Assembly: GCA_034509755.1 (NCBI GenBank)
Contig: CM067555.1
Location: forward strand, 20,472,142-20,536,141
Source: Anisodus tanguticus
Taxonomy: Eukaryota; Streptophyta; Magnoliopsida; Solanales; Solanaceae
DNA: 64,000 nt
Direction: 5' to 3'
How positions within the stretch are numbered: position 1 is the first letter of the stretch; the number at the start of each line of letters is the position of its first letter. A model generated the notes under the pieces. The model had not been told where the DNA came from. It saw only the letters and a program-made list of their open reading frames with translations, and made no database searches. Shown here piece by piece: positions 1-10,812 of this stretch. Both the position numbers and the translations under genes were made by a program.

Positions 1-860
1 CATTATTTATTTTGTTTCGGCTTCTTTTATCGATGATAGTAACCAGTTAAGGACTTCACAATTTTTTTAGCTCATAAGCTTTATTGATTTCAGCAACAAT
101 CCAGTGAAATATCAGTAAAAAACAAAGTCAAACTTTCGAGACAAAATCTTGGAAGAAGTATACATCCATTCATGCTTTATTCGGACAAACAACTGGGCAA
201 GATTCGATCAATCTTTTTTGCATTTACATAACTTCTTTGTAAACACTATCTCTTGGGCAAGATTCATTTGACCTTTTACCCTTACAAACTTCGGCTAAAA
301 ATTCAAAAATCGAAGCAAATATATTCAACTTCCTTCACTTCTCTTTCGAGGATATAACGGCCCCTAGTGTTTGTGTTTGAAGTATGAGAACTCAAAGACT
401 ATGTTTGTCTCTAGCTGTTGGGCAGTCCCCAGTGTTCGTATCTGATGCCAATTCACACCTTCTATTTAGTAACACACTTTACATTGTTGCCTCATTAAAA
501 ACCTTACTGAAAAAACCCTTTTCAAGATAAAAACCAAGCTAAGGGAAAAAGAGTGCAACACGTATTTTAGACCTAATTTTAATCCTCTGGATATCACCTT
601 GCAACTCCGACTTCATCCTTGTGAAAATTAGCAAATCTGAAACAAATACAATTCCAACACTTAATGAACACATATCTTAGCAGTAATACCGCTTCAAATG
701 CATGATGTTCCAATTATTTAGCAATCTTTGTCCATCTTCGGCTTCCAACTGGTATGAGATTTTTTCGGTTATTCCAGACACTTTATATGGTCTCTCTCAA
801 TTCGGACTCAACTTCTCTTCATTAGGGTTTTTGGTGTTAGGGTTACTTTTCGTAAAATCA
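1..860 (-). other. Non-coding 3' internal region of the Tat/Ogre-like element
   Basis: No coding match is visible here beyond the tail of the integrase. On the plus strand, around 480-560, there is a pattern of the kind often seen upstream of 3' LTRs in plant retrotransposons (GCCTCATTAAAAACCTTACT followed by an AAGGGAAAAAGAGTGC block). The short open frame at 702-884 has no recognisable domain. Confidence 0.5.
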
Positions 861-1769
861 AGTTCCCTATTTGAAAGTGACTAAGATTTGTCTACCGATT
901 GTAATATCTTTCCATTATTTGTTTCTGAGCTACCAGTCGTAGCAATGCTAGCTCTCGATGCTCCTCTGTTAAGTTGAGCTTAACCGTTGTATCCTCATTG
1001 TTTGACTCTTCATTTGCTAGGCAGAACCTTAAGCTCGGTTCCCCAACTTCAACCGAAATCAAAGGCTCTGCTCCGTAAACTAGGGAAAACAGTATTTTCG
1101 CGGTGCTAGCTTTCGGTGTCGTCTTGTACGCCTATAATACCTTCGAAAAAATCTATCTCCATTTGCCCTTTGTCGTATTCAGTCTTTTACTTAAGTTTTG
1201 AATGATTGTTTTATTTCTTAAATCCGCCTATACATTTGCACTCGGGTGATACGGAGCCGATACTATCCTTTTAATCTTTAGTCTATCAAAAAAAATTCAT
1301 CACCTTCTTTTCAATGAACTGACGGCCATTGTCGCAAGTATTTTCCTTCAATATTCTGAACTAGCATATGATATGGTCCCAAATGAAATCGATGACCTCT
1401 TTTTCTCTAACCGTATTGAGAGCCTTTGCTTCAACCCACTTAGAAAAATAGTAAGTCATAAACACAATAAAAAGTACCTCTCCGAGTGCCCATGGAAACG
1501 GTCCCACAATGTCCGTTCCTCAGTTCATGAATGGCCATGGTGACAAGACCGAATGCATTAATTCCACCATCGATGAATCATATGAGAATGTCTTTGACAT
1601 TCATCACATTTTTGAACAACGTTTTTGGCATCCTCTTCCATTTGTGACCAATAATATCCGGCTCTAATCAATTTCTAAACCAATAAATCCGTTGCTGAGT
1701 GATTGCCACAAGTCCCTGCATGAACCTCACGCATCACATAATCCGTTTCTCCGAGCCCTAAGCACATTG
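860..1769 (-). pseudogene. Integrase of the Tat/Ogre-like element, degenerate
   Basis: Minus-strand translation in shifting frames gives an N-terminal HHCC zinc-binding region (VMREVHAGTCGNHSATDLL near 1760-1690, then QKCDECQR near 1600). A core follows with a GTDIVGPF segment near 1520, and then a C-terminal piece with LVYGAEPLISVEVGEPSLR near 1090-1020. Integrase would join element cDNA into host DNA. Stops and frame changes interrupt it repeatedly, so it cannot give a full enzyme. It continues directly from the RNase H fragment to its right. Confidence 0.7.
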
Positions 1770-2229
1770 CTAAAGGATCATAGAAGGACCTTGGTATAAG
1801 TGGCCATCCACCATGCAATATCTAGCCGCCTTAGTACAAAGGGCCATTGACTCATTCAGATCACTAGCTAACTTCCCATCTCGAAGATAGTCAATGTAAT
1901 TATTCCTCCAGTCCCAAGTCAAGCTCGTGGAGTTCACCTCACAATGGCCACTATCTATTGTGGAGTTCAAAAGTCGTACCACTGTCCATGAGTTAAATTC
2001 CTTAGCTTTCACGGATGATTCCAAGTTTGTCAACGCACCCGCTTCATTATTTTGCTTACGTGATACGTGCTTCATGGTCCATTCTTTGAACCGATGCAAC
2101 AATACTTGAATTTTTTCTACGAATTTTTGCATTCGTTATTCTTTTACTTTGAACACGCTGTTCACTTGATTTACAATCAGAAGTGAGTCACATTTTTCCC
2201 GATGACTTCCGCTCCAGACTTCTTTCCAA
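1770..2229 (-). pseudogene. RNase H C-terminal part and integrase linker (left of hAT)
   Basis: The minus-strand frame includes KCDSLLIVNQVNSVFKVKE, a stop, then MQKFVEKIQVLLHRFKEWTM and HVSRKQNNEAGALTNLESS. This is the end of a gypsy RNase H domain, whose usual motif is NxxADALANL. It continues toward the integrase with LTWDWRNNYIDYLRDGKL. The protein sense breaks off at the hAT insertion at 2230 and resumes at 5832 on the other side. Confidence 0.75.
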
Positions 2230-2251
2230 TTCCAAACTAAGGCTGGCCAGT

Positions 2252-2465
2252 GGGCCAGGATGACCCGACCCCGGCCCGACCCCGTCCCGACCCCGCCCGG
2301 TCCCCCCGCCCCGACCCAAAAAAAAAAAAAAAAAAATTTAACGGGGCGGGACTCGAACTCGGGACGGGACGATGTCTCGTCCCGCCGGACCCGAGCCCGC
2401 CCCAGTGCCCGCCGAACCCGAGCCCGCCCCGAGCCCGTCCTGATCCCGACCCTGACCCCCGACCC
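2252..2465. repeat. hAT left subterminal GC-rich array
   Basis: This is a run of short, imperfect CCCGACCC and CCCGAGCCCG units, interrupted by an A-tract near 2317-2335. The base composition differs sharply from the AT-rich surroundings. A matching array lies at the other end of the element. Subterminal repeats of hAT elements are commonly transposase-binding sites; that role here is inferred. Long open frames predicted across it on both strands are composition artefacts. Confidence 0.75.
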
Positions 2466-2482
2466 TTAAACCCCCTTTGCAA

Positions 2483-2541
2483 AAATGGCCGTTGCACCAA
2501 CGGCCATTTTAGATTATGGCCGTTGGCCAACGGCCATTTTA
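2483..2541. repeat. Two palindromes in the hAT 5' region
   Basis: Two adjacent inverted repeats share the arms ATGGCCGTTG and CAACGGCCAT, at about 2485-2508 and 2516-2539. The loop is short in the first (about 4 bases) and absent in the second. They lie between the GC-rich array and the transposase start at 2941. Function unknown; they could be binding sites or the source of a hairpin in the leader RNA. Confidence 0.6.
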
Positions 2542-2940
2542 GGCCCCCCCTCCCCCAACCCCCCTACCCCTTAATATTTATTTTTAACCCATAAGTTATT
2601 ATATTTACACTTTAACCCAATTTTTCAACTATAAATAACTCATTTTCTCTTCATCTTTCTCACAAATCTTCCTACAATCTCTCTAATTTCTCAATATATC
2701 TCTCTACATTGTTTGCTAAATATTCAATTTTATTAATTCATTTGGGAATTGGGAGTGAAGTTGGCAACTAGCTTGAGGATCTTCCATCGAGCAAAGTTTC
2801 AATTTTCAACCTCTCGATTACACGTCGACGTTACGTCGGCGTTTGGTACATTCGTTCCTTCATTAAATTATTATTGTCTCGTTTATTTTATTTAGCGCAC
2901 TTAATTTTATTGTCTTTAATTATTTATTATCATAATTAAA

Positions 2941-5364
2941 ATGGAAGGATTAAAAGGTAAGTTTAAGGGTAAGGGTAAGGGTGCTTCTTCTAGTAGAGGC
3001 AACCAGGGCAAGGGTACTTCTTCTAGTCATCTTATTCCTACACGGGATGATTTTGTTGATACTCAACATTTTCCTACAATACCATTAGATTTAGACGAGG
3101 AGTTATTTTCTCGGAACTCAAGAAGACTTTAATTTAGACGATGATCTAGACGATACACCCACTAATATTGATGACAACACGCCCACTAGTGCACCTTCAA
3201 CCGAAATACCTCCTATTCCCCCTAGTATGAGACGAGGTCCAAGACAAAACGACCATTAAAATCAGATGCATGGACATTTTTTGATAGGGACGTAGAGAAT
3301 CAAGTAGCCATATGTAAAATTTGTAAAAATGTTTTAAAATTTAAAACTGGAAAAGGTCACGGTGGGACGGGGGGTTTAATTAGACACGTAGTAAGTGCTC
3401 ATCCAGCTAGGTATGCCCAATACCAGGCTTCAAAACCGGGTGCGCAAACGGCCGCTCCATCGGGACAAGGTTCACATACCGATATCGTCCCGACCAAGTA
3501 CAGGGTCAAATTAACCCTATGACGGGGGGAATTGTAGGCTCTAAATACAACAAACATAGAGATAGGGAAGCAATATCAAAATTAGTTGCTGTGGAGGGTT
3601 TGCCTTTTTCATTTCCTTCATCTCCCGATTTTATTCATTACATTAGAGATATATATAATCCTGCTTTTAACGGTTTTCCTAGGTCAACTGTTAAGAGAGA
3701 TGTATTTAAATTTGCGCATGAATATCAACAATATTTACGTTTTTCATTATATCATTTTAATGGCAAAGTATCTATCACGTCCGATATAGGTCGTAGTACT
3801 AACGGCCATGATTATTTAACGTAACTTGTCATTGGATAGATTATAAATGGTCTATGCAAAAACGTATTTTAGCGTATAGATATATAGATGATAGGCACAC
3901 TTAATGGTACTTTTATTGCAGAAAATATTTATCAAGTGTGCGATTATTACGGAATTACCGATAAAATTATGACTATTACATTAGATAACGCTTCTAATAA
4001 CAATTACGCAATTACAATGTTAAAAAATAGTTTAGCTCCATCTTTTCCAGACCATTTTCATATAAAATGCGCGTGCCATATATATAACTTAATTGTAAAG
4101 GATGGTCTATCACTTTTTGAAGACATTCTTAGTAAAATACAATTTGCTATAAACTTTATTTTTAAAAGTAATAAAGTACAACGTAGAAAAGAATATAAAA
4201 AAACTTGTCACGATTGTGGACTACCTTATAGAAGAATTCCACAAGAAGTATCGACTAGGTGGAATTCTTTATACGAGCAACTACTTGTTGCTTATGACTA
4301 TAAATTACCTATAACTTTATTTTTTAACTCTCATAATAAAAACCCAAATTTGATATGATTTTAGATAGTGATTGGGTAAAAATTTCCGAACTTATTGTAT
4401 TTTTAGAGAAATTTTTTCAAGCAACAAAAGAATTTTCCGGTATATATTATCCTACTATTTCAACTATGTTATTTTATATAACTCTAATATTTTTATTACT
4501 TAGTGAATATATGGAAAAACTAGCTTATAAGGCAGCTATTAAAAAAATGTTTGTCAAAATAAAAAAATATTTTATTCCTATTCCTTCTATTTATATTATT
4601 GGTTCTGTATTAAATCCTACTATTAAAATAGACTGTACTAAATCACTAATTGAAACTATTTACGATTGTATAGAAGTACTACCACCTCCAAGTCCCAAAA
4701 ATCTAAATCACCCACCACCTATTGAACAAACTAAAGAAGAAGTGTTGAATAGCGTAGAACACCAATGCAAAAATATATATAGATTTTATCAACAAGAAAA
4801 TGCTAGTAACGTACCGGCTACCATACCATCTTCTTCATCTTCAACACAACCTCACAAAAGACATGCTTTGTTTTCGCGGCTAGTATTGAAAGCCTCGAAA
4901 TAGAATGTGCGGCCGTACCTCTACTAACCAAATTAGCGAGTTGGATATTTTTGTTTTGCGGGGTTTCGTACCGTATCAAGAAGTTATCAATGAAGATGGA
5001 CAAGAAGACTTGTCGAAATACCGGAGGGGAATGAGAAGACCTTTCCGACACTTTCATTGATGGCTCGAGATGTTTTGAACATTCAAGCGTCATCAGCTGC
5101 GTCGGAAAGCGCTTTTTCTCGCAGCAGATATCAAATAGGAGACCACAGACACTCATTGGCCGGAGACGGCTTGGAAATTGCGTATTATTCGGAGATTGGA
5201 TACGAGCGGAGCGGAGAAGGTGCGGTCAACCGGAGATCAACGAAGAAGATGATGAAAACTACAACGAAATCTTAACCGAAGGTAGTGGAAGCGACGTGGA
5301 TCAATTTGACCAACAAATACCTATTCCAACCGAAGAACCACATGAAATCATCAAGCAATTATAA
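2941..5364 (+). pseudogene. hAT-family transposase, frameshifted
   Basis: The protein can be followed in pieces across several frames. From the ATG at 2941 comes a basic Gly/Lys/Ser-rich N-terminus. A BED zinc finger follows at about 3265-3410 (WTFFDRDVENQVAICKICK, then HVVSAH). The RNase-H-like transposase core comes next, with SITSDIGRSTNGHD near 3770, LDNASNN near 3985, CACHIYNLIVKDGL near 4070 and STRWNS near 4250. The C-terminal hAT dimerisation region (FPTLSLMARDVLNIQASSAA, then SESAFSRSRYQIGDHR) spans about 5040-5160. The likely stop is TAA at 5362-5364. Frame changes occur near 3115, 3250, 3515, 3823, 4355 and 4900, so no full-length protein can be made. The family cuts and pastes its own element through the terminal repeats. 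Confidence 0.88.
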
Positions 5365-5604
5365 CAGATTTTTTTGAAAATGTAATTTTTTTAATTGCAA
5401 TTTTATTATGTAATTTGCAACTTTTGGACAACACCATAAAGTTGCAATTTAGATTTTAGACAATTGTATTTGTATTACAAAAAAATCATATGTCTATTAA
5501 ATAATATAAGAGGCACAAAAACAGCCTTGGGATGTTTTTATTACACTATCTTGTTTTGTTTATTGAGTTTTTTTTATACATATGTTATTTAAAAAAAAAA
5601 AAAA

Positions 5605-5815
5605 AAGGAAAACCCGAGCCCGCCCGCCCCGACCCGAGCCCGACCCGAGCCCGCCCGCCCGATACCGACGGGATCGGGATCGGGACGATGCGGAGCAGTC
5701 CCGCCCGGACCCGACCCCGCTAGGCCCGCTAGTCCCGATCCCGACCCCCGGCTCGTCCCGCCCCGACCCCGACCCCGCCGGACCCGGCCCGCCGACCCGA
5801 GCCCGGCCCACCGGC
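5605..5815. repeat. hAT right subterminal GC-rich array
   Basis: This array has the same CCCGACCC and CCCGAGCCCG type of units as the left one. It is preceded by an A-tract at about 5588-5607 and ends at the inverted repeat at 5802-5823. Together with the left array it defines the ends of the hAT element. Confidence 0.75.
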
Positions 5816-5831
5816 TACCCCTATTCCAAAC

Positions 5832-7261
5832 GTACAATCATAGCCTTATACTCAGCTTCATTATTAGTCAATTTCACAGTTCTTATTGCTTGCCTAATAA
5901 CATCTCCCACGGGTGTTTTGAGTAACACTCCCAATCCAGATCCTTTTACATTCTAAGCTCCATTCGTATATAAGGTCTAGATCCCCGAAGTCGTTCCCGA
6001 GGTTATTATAAGTTCCTTTCGACTTTGAGAATCATTCTAGGAATGATGTCTGCTACGAAGTTTCCTAAAACTTGGGACTTTATAGTTGTTCTAGTTTATA
6101 TCTTATGTCATATCCACTCATTTGACTAGCCTACCAAATAGTTCCGATTTATGCATTATCTTCCTTAACGGATACGTTGTTACTATACAAATAGGATGGC
6201 ATTGGAAATATGGCCTCAGTTTTCTAACAGTTGTTATCAGAGCTAATGCCAATTTATCTAAGTGAATATATCTGGTTTCTACACTGGCTTATGTTCTACT
6301 CACATAATAGATAGAAAATTGTGTATCTTTTTCTTCTCGAACCAAGACAACACTTACAACTGCTTTGGATACTGCTAGATACAAGAATAGTTTTTCGTCC
6401 GCCTTTGGTTTATGAGATAATGGCGGGTTGGACTGGTACTTCTTCAAATCCGTCAATGCTTGTTGACATTCCGGAGTCCACTCAAAGTCATTCTTCATTT
6501 TTTATCAATGAAAAAAAACCGTGACTTTTCTCCGAAGATAGAGAAATGAATCTACTTAGGGTAGCTAGCCTTCCGGTGAGTCTTTGTATTGCCTTCACAT
6601 CTTCGAGTACTTCTGATATCTCCTCGATAGCCTTGATTTTATTTGGATTGATCTCGATTCCCCCGTTTTAAACAAGAAACCTAGAAACTTGCCTGAGTCA
6701 ATTCAAAAGGCGCAATTCTCCTGGTTCAACTTTATATTGTATTTTTGGAGTATGTCAAATGTTTCCTACAAATTCTTTAAATGGTCCTCTATCTCCAGGG
6801 ACTTAACTAACATATCATCAATTTAAACTTCTATCATATTGCCTATTTGGTTTTCAAACATGCGATTAACTAGGCATTGATATATTGCTCTGACATTTTT
6901 TAAACTAAATGGCATTACATTATAGCAGTATGTTCCATACCTAGTAATAAAAGAAGTTTTCTCTTGATCCTCTGAATTCATCCTGATTTGGTTGTATCTG
7001 GAGTAAGCGTCAAGAAAACTTAGCATTTCATTCCCTGTCGTAGCATCGATCGATATGTAGTGAGGGAAAATAATATTTTGGACAAGCCTTATTTAAATCT
7101 TTAAAATCTATACACATTCTTAGTTTGTTACCTTTTTTAGGCACAACAACTACGTTTGCTAGCCAATATGGATGTTCTACTACATGGATCGAACCTATAT
7201 TTAATAACTTTGTTACCTCTTCCTTGACAAATCTATGCTTGTAGTCGGCCATAGACCTCAT
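5832..7261 (-). pseudogene. Reverse transcriptase and start of RNase H (right of hAT)
   Basis: Minus-strand frames give the RT segments VVVPKKGNKLRMCIDFKDLN (near 7160-7100), FLDAYSRYNQI (near 7015) and TRYGTYCYNVMPFSLKN. The active-site box reads stop-IDDML: a TAA stop at 6823-6825 replaces the usual aromatic residue of the Y/F-x-DD box. The RNase H start includes YLAVSKAVVSVVLVREE (near 6360) and KLTNNEAEYKAMIV (near 5850). The RNase H reading stops at the hAT insertion site and resumes at 2229. The enzyme would copy element RNA into DNA; this copy is dead. Confidence 0.82.
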
Positions 7262-7699
7262 TTTCTACTTCACCGGAGGAAAACTCGAATCCAAATTTAG
7301 CTTCTGAGTTGTAATCTCCGATGGGATATCTGTCATGTCTAAATGGGACCAAGCAAAGCAATAAGTCTTAGCTTTAAAAAATCATATTAATTTAAGCCTG
7401 AGCTCGGGAGATAAGCCGGTGCCCAAGTATACCTTTTTTTTTTTCGATAGATGCACGAATAATACTATTTGTTCAAGTTTTTTTATGGTTGACTTCATGG
7501 CGTCTAAATCATCCGGCAGTACAAACAACCTCGGGATGCAATTGTAATCCTATTCCTCCTCATAATTTTCTTTCTCACCTTCTTCTTTCTTCAGACTTGA
7601 TGTGTCCGAATCGTGTAATTGGTATTCGACTTCTTTACCCTTCATTTTATCCTTCTACTCCTTTTGTCTTTCTATTGACTCTTCTACCGCAAACATTTC

Positions 7700-8110
7700 C
7701 CTTACAATCGGTTGCTCTCCACAAATCTGCTTAATTCCCTCAAGAGTCAGGAATTTCAACATCATATGCAATGTCGAAGGCACAACCTTCATATCATGTA
7801 TCTACGACCAGCCGAACAACACATCGTACCTTATTTACCCTGGATAATGTAAAACTTCATCTGTCAGATTGTTCTGGCTATGTTTACTAGAGGAGTTATT
7901 TCCTCCTTCAAAGTTTCACTAACCATATTGAATTTGTTAAGAACCCGGACATCCGAAATGATTCTGTCCACCATCCTCATTTTCACTACCACCTTTCAAT
8001 GGATGATGTTAGTCGAGCTACTTGGATCAATTAAAATCCATTCAATTTGAAAATTATTAATAGAAACAGAAATTACCAATGCATCATTATGAGGTTGAAT
8101 GATGCCCTCC
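7700..8110 (-). pseudogene. Aspartic protease region, degenerate
   Basis: The minus-strand reading near 8080-7930 gives SINNFQIEWILIDPSSSTNI, then a stop, then further protease-like sequence (MVDRIISDVRVLNKFNMVSE). The DPSSS box corresponds to the D-(T/S/P)-G-S active site of gypsy proteases, with Ser where Gly is expected. It lies between gag and RT as in other Ty3/gypsy elements. The stretch between here and RT (7262-7700) holds no further motif I can name. Confidence 0.55.
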
Positions 8111-8169
8111 GCGTCTTCATCGCTGAATGAAATTTCTTCCTCATGCAAGAAGCCCCTGGATCTCTTTTC

Positions 8170-9969
8170 CTACATTATCGACACTTTGGTCTTCTTTGCG
8201 GTCATGACGGATATTTTTGGAATGTCCATTCCTTCGATAATCATATGTATGACATGTTTTGGTTCAATAGGGTCTGTCGATTTTCTTGCCTCTCTATTTT
8301 TAAAGTTGCCCTTGGCTTGGTTGCTCAAAAACTCACATAAGTGGCCATTCCTTAGTAATCGGGCCACTTCATCCTAAACTTTGTCGACAATCCTCCGTTC
8401 GGTGGCCGTGTGTTCCATGAAAGTCACACAACAAATTTGGATCTCTTTGAGCTGGGTCTAACCAAAGAGGCCTCGTCCATCTTGTATCCTTGATGTGCCC
8501 AATTGCTGACACTAGTCTAACCATATCAACATTGAAATTGTATTTGGACAACCTTGGCCTTTCCACACTATTTGAAGACCCCTCACCAGTATCATTTTTA
8601 AATTACAAGCCTCTACTGGTAGACCCTCGATCATTACGTCTATCACCATTTCCTCTTTCTTATGAGAAGTTACAATTATTGTAGCCTCGGTTCGACCTAA
8701 AGTTAGACCGCTTGGGGGGACCGTATGGTTGGTACCTATACCTTAGAGACCTCAACTCTGACTTAGCTACTTATCAAGACCTTTGCTCCGTGTTGCTGAT
8801 CCTAGTGGGAGCTCGAATTGGTCATCTTCTACCCTAATCTTTGACTCGTACCTATTATGTACGTCTACTCATATTACTGCCAAGAATTCTAACAAGTTCT
8901 GCTTTAATTTCAACGATGTACTAGGGCTCTGTGGATTCAACCCTTTATTGAAAGCTTCTGCTGCCCATTCATCCGGTACCGAAGGAAGGAACATCTGTTT
9001 CTTTTAAAATCTCATCACGAACTCTCGCAACAACTCCGTATCTTTCTGAGCTATCTTGAATATGTCTATTTTTCTTGCTTGGACCTTCCTTTCTCCAGCG
9101 TGTGCCTTTATAAATGTATCTGCAAGCATTTCAAATGAATTAATAGAGTGTTCAGGTAATATAGAATACTAGTTCATTTCCCTTTTCCCCTTTGGACAAC
9201 GTTTCACCAAATTTCTTCAAAAAAATTGATTATATCTCATTCGGATGCATGTCGTTTCGCTTCATCACACAAGTGTACGATGTCACATGCTCTTGTGGAT
9301 TTGTGGTTCCATCGTAATTCGGGAGAGCTAGCATTTTGAACCTTTTTGGTATCAACTTCGGCATCGTACTCGATGAAAATAACAATTGGATGTATCTCTT
9401 TGAGTTCGGCCCTTTCAGGATCGGAGGCGCTCCTGGGATCTGACCTATCTATGAATTGAAGGTGTCAACCTTCTTTTCATTGGTATCCATACGTTTGTTC
9501 AAAGCATGGAGCAGTTTGAAGACTTTTGAGGACTCATTTTCCCACAAACCATTGCCATTTCCTTCAACTCGATCTTCATCTTGGACTTGACCTTCATCAC
9601 GGACGGGACAAATTTCATCTGCTGCACTTGCTCCGCTACTCTTCTTCTGTAACTGAGTAATCGCCTCCTACTGCTTCTCAAGCATGCTCAAGATTTGAGT
9701 TAAATCTAACATGGGTACCCGCACTCCGTCATTCGCTTCGTCATAATCATTTAGTGTTTTCTCACTGGATCTCCTAGATTCCCGGGGTGAAACCATGGGA
9801 TGATTCTAATGCTCGCCAGCCATTAGGGCAATGAACGGGGCGTTGTTATTGTTGTTAACAACATTATCATCATTATTGATGTTGTTATTGTTGTTGCCAA
9901 TGTTGTTATTGATGTCATTATTGTTGTGGTCTTGGTGTTATTGTTATTGTTAACACCAACTTGACTCAT
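8170..9969 (-). pseudogene. Gag of the Tat/Ogre-like element
   Basis: The likely start is the ATG whose complement is at 9967-9969, 84 bases downstream of the primer site. The beginning is a run of Asn-rich or Thr-rich codons, depending on frame (9841-9960). The C-terminal part contains LLCDFHGTHGHRTEDC (near 8440-8400), a zinc-knuckle-like motif. It is followed by the conserved LLRNGHLCEFLSNQAKGNFK and EPKHVIHMIIEG stretches near 8360-8230. Gag would form the particle shell. Frameshifts and stops divide it. Confidence 0.7.
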
Positions 9970-10052
9970 CTTGTTGATGTATAGTTTTAACCTGTTCGCA
10001 AAATCTCAAAAGAAACAAGTGAAAACTGAATAAATCACCACAATTATTCTTA

Positions 10053-10070
10053 GCCCCACGGTGGGCACCA
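10053..10070 (-). promoter_or_regulatory. Primer binding site, tRNA-Lys-like
   Basis: On the minus strand this reads TGGTGCCCACCGTGGGGC, three bases after the LTR end. It differs at two positions from the 3' complement used by tRNA-Lys-primed elements (TGGCGCCCAACGTGGGGC, recalled). It would prime minus-strand DNA synthesis. Confidence 0.65.
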
Positions 10071-10073
10071 AAC

Positions 10074-10667
10074 TGTTTACCCCAAAAAAGATATATTTAA
10101 ATTTATAAGTAGGTTTTAAGGATACGTGGACTGATTCGTAATGTAAGATAATGAATAATTGATAATAAGTAGGCAAATTGAAATGACAAGTAAGAAATTA
10201 GCTAGAACCTCCTTGAACTCGGATGAAATCTCTGAGAAAGATTGGTCCGGGGCCTTAGTAAAATAACTTCGGTTATAGACCAGAAGTGAGAACAAAAGAG
10301 TAGAATGTCTGTAAGATTAAGCATAAAGTACAAATTGTGAGAATAGGATACCTTCCAACATGAAGATTTGACTCTTATATAGCTACGAAAACATGACATT
10401 GATGTCCAAGAATCCTTCTCAAAATAAATATCATCAATGCTAATAATGACCTCTTATTGACTAAAGAGTAACGGCTGGCGCCATATCCCGAACGGATACA
10501 TGTCAGATACCTCCGGAACTTCACCCTGTTCCTACTGGTTTATCTGGACTCATCTCAACTGCTACCTCACTTCGGCATCAAATTAAATATGACTCAAAAC
10601 TTAGCCACCTACCTCGAACTTTTCATTCTAATCTTCTCACGTGTCACATCAGATTTCATCGTGTACA
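10074..10667 (-). repeat. 5' LTR of the Tat/Ogre-like element
   Basis: The LTR is 594 bp. On the minus strand it starts TGTACACGATG and ends GGGTAAACA, giving TG...CA ends. A TATA box (TATATAAG on the minus strand) lies at 10374-10381. The sequence on the right, CCATT at 10668-10672, should be half of a 5-bp target duplication; its partner is outside the window. Confidence 0.75.
10374..10381 (-). promoter_or_regulatory. LTR TATA box
   Basis: The minus-strand reading is TATATAAG, preceded by GC-richer U3 sequence. It sits about mid-LTR, as expected for the U3/R boundary, and would direct transcription leftward through gag. Confidence 0.5.
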
Positions 10668-10812
10668 CCATTTATTATTTAATTGCTCCATCACAATGTA
10701 CAAAGATAGATCCCCAAATAAGATTGAAAGGTAAATGTTAGATTTCCTAATATTAGGGGGAGATATGATAACCAACTAAAAACTAAGTTATATGTAATGA
10801 ATTATCATTGGT

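Larger units (their letters stand above)
2238..5823 (+). mobile_element. hAT DNA transposon with perfect 8-bp TSD
   Basis: The element is bounded by TTCCAAAC at 2230-2237 and again at 5824-5831, a perfect 8-bp target duplication as expected for hAT elements. Its ends form imperfect inverted repeats of about 22 bp: 2238-2259 begins TAAGGCTGGCCAGTGGGCCA, and the reverse complement of 5802-5823 begins TAGGGGTAGCCGGTGGGCCG. Inside are GC-rich subterminal arrays at both ends, an A+T-rich middle and a broken transposase gene. It lies in the RNase H domain of the minus-strand gypsy element. The transposase is frameshifted, so any mobility would have depended on an enzyme supplied in trans. Confidence 0.92.
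1..10667 (-). mobile_element. Ty3/gypsy LTR retrotransposon, Tat/Ogre type, 3' end outside window
   Basis: Read on the minus strand the order is LTR (10074-10667), primer site (10053-10070), gag, protease, reverse transcriptase, RNase H and integrase, then a non-coding 3' part reaching the left edge of the window. This is the Ty3/gypsy order. No chromodomain follows the integrase. The RNase H and integrase wording (NNEAEYKA, WTMKHVSRKQNNEAGA, LTWDWRNNYIDYL) resembles the Tat/Ogre branch. Many stops and frameshifts break the frames. A hAT element lies inside it at 2238-5823. The element itself interrupts the copia element at 10668-13403. I found no match to the 5' LTR in the first kilobase, so the 3' LTR lies beyond the left edge. 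Confidence 0.85.

Noticed and set aside
2237..2594. Long open frames on both strands (Pro/Gly/Arg/Asp-rich)
   Set aside because: They follow the GC-rich repeat units of the hAT end; no domain, and overlapping frames on both strands are expected from the composition.
5560..5956. Open frames rich in Arg/Pro/Gly
   Set aside because: Same cause at the right hAT array.
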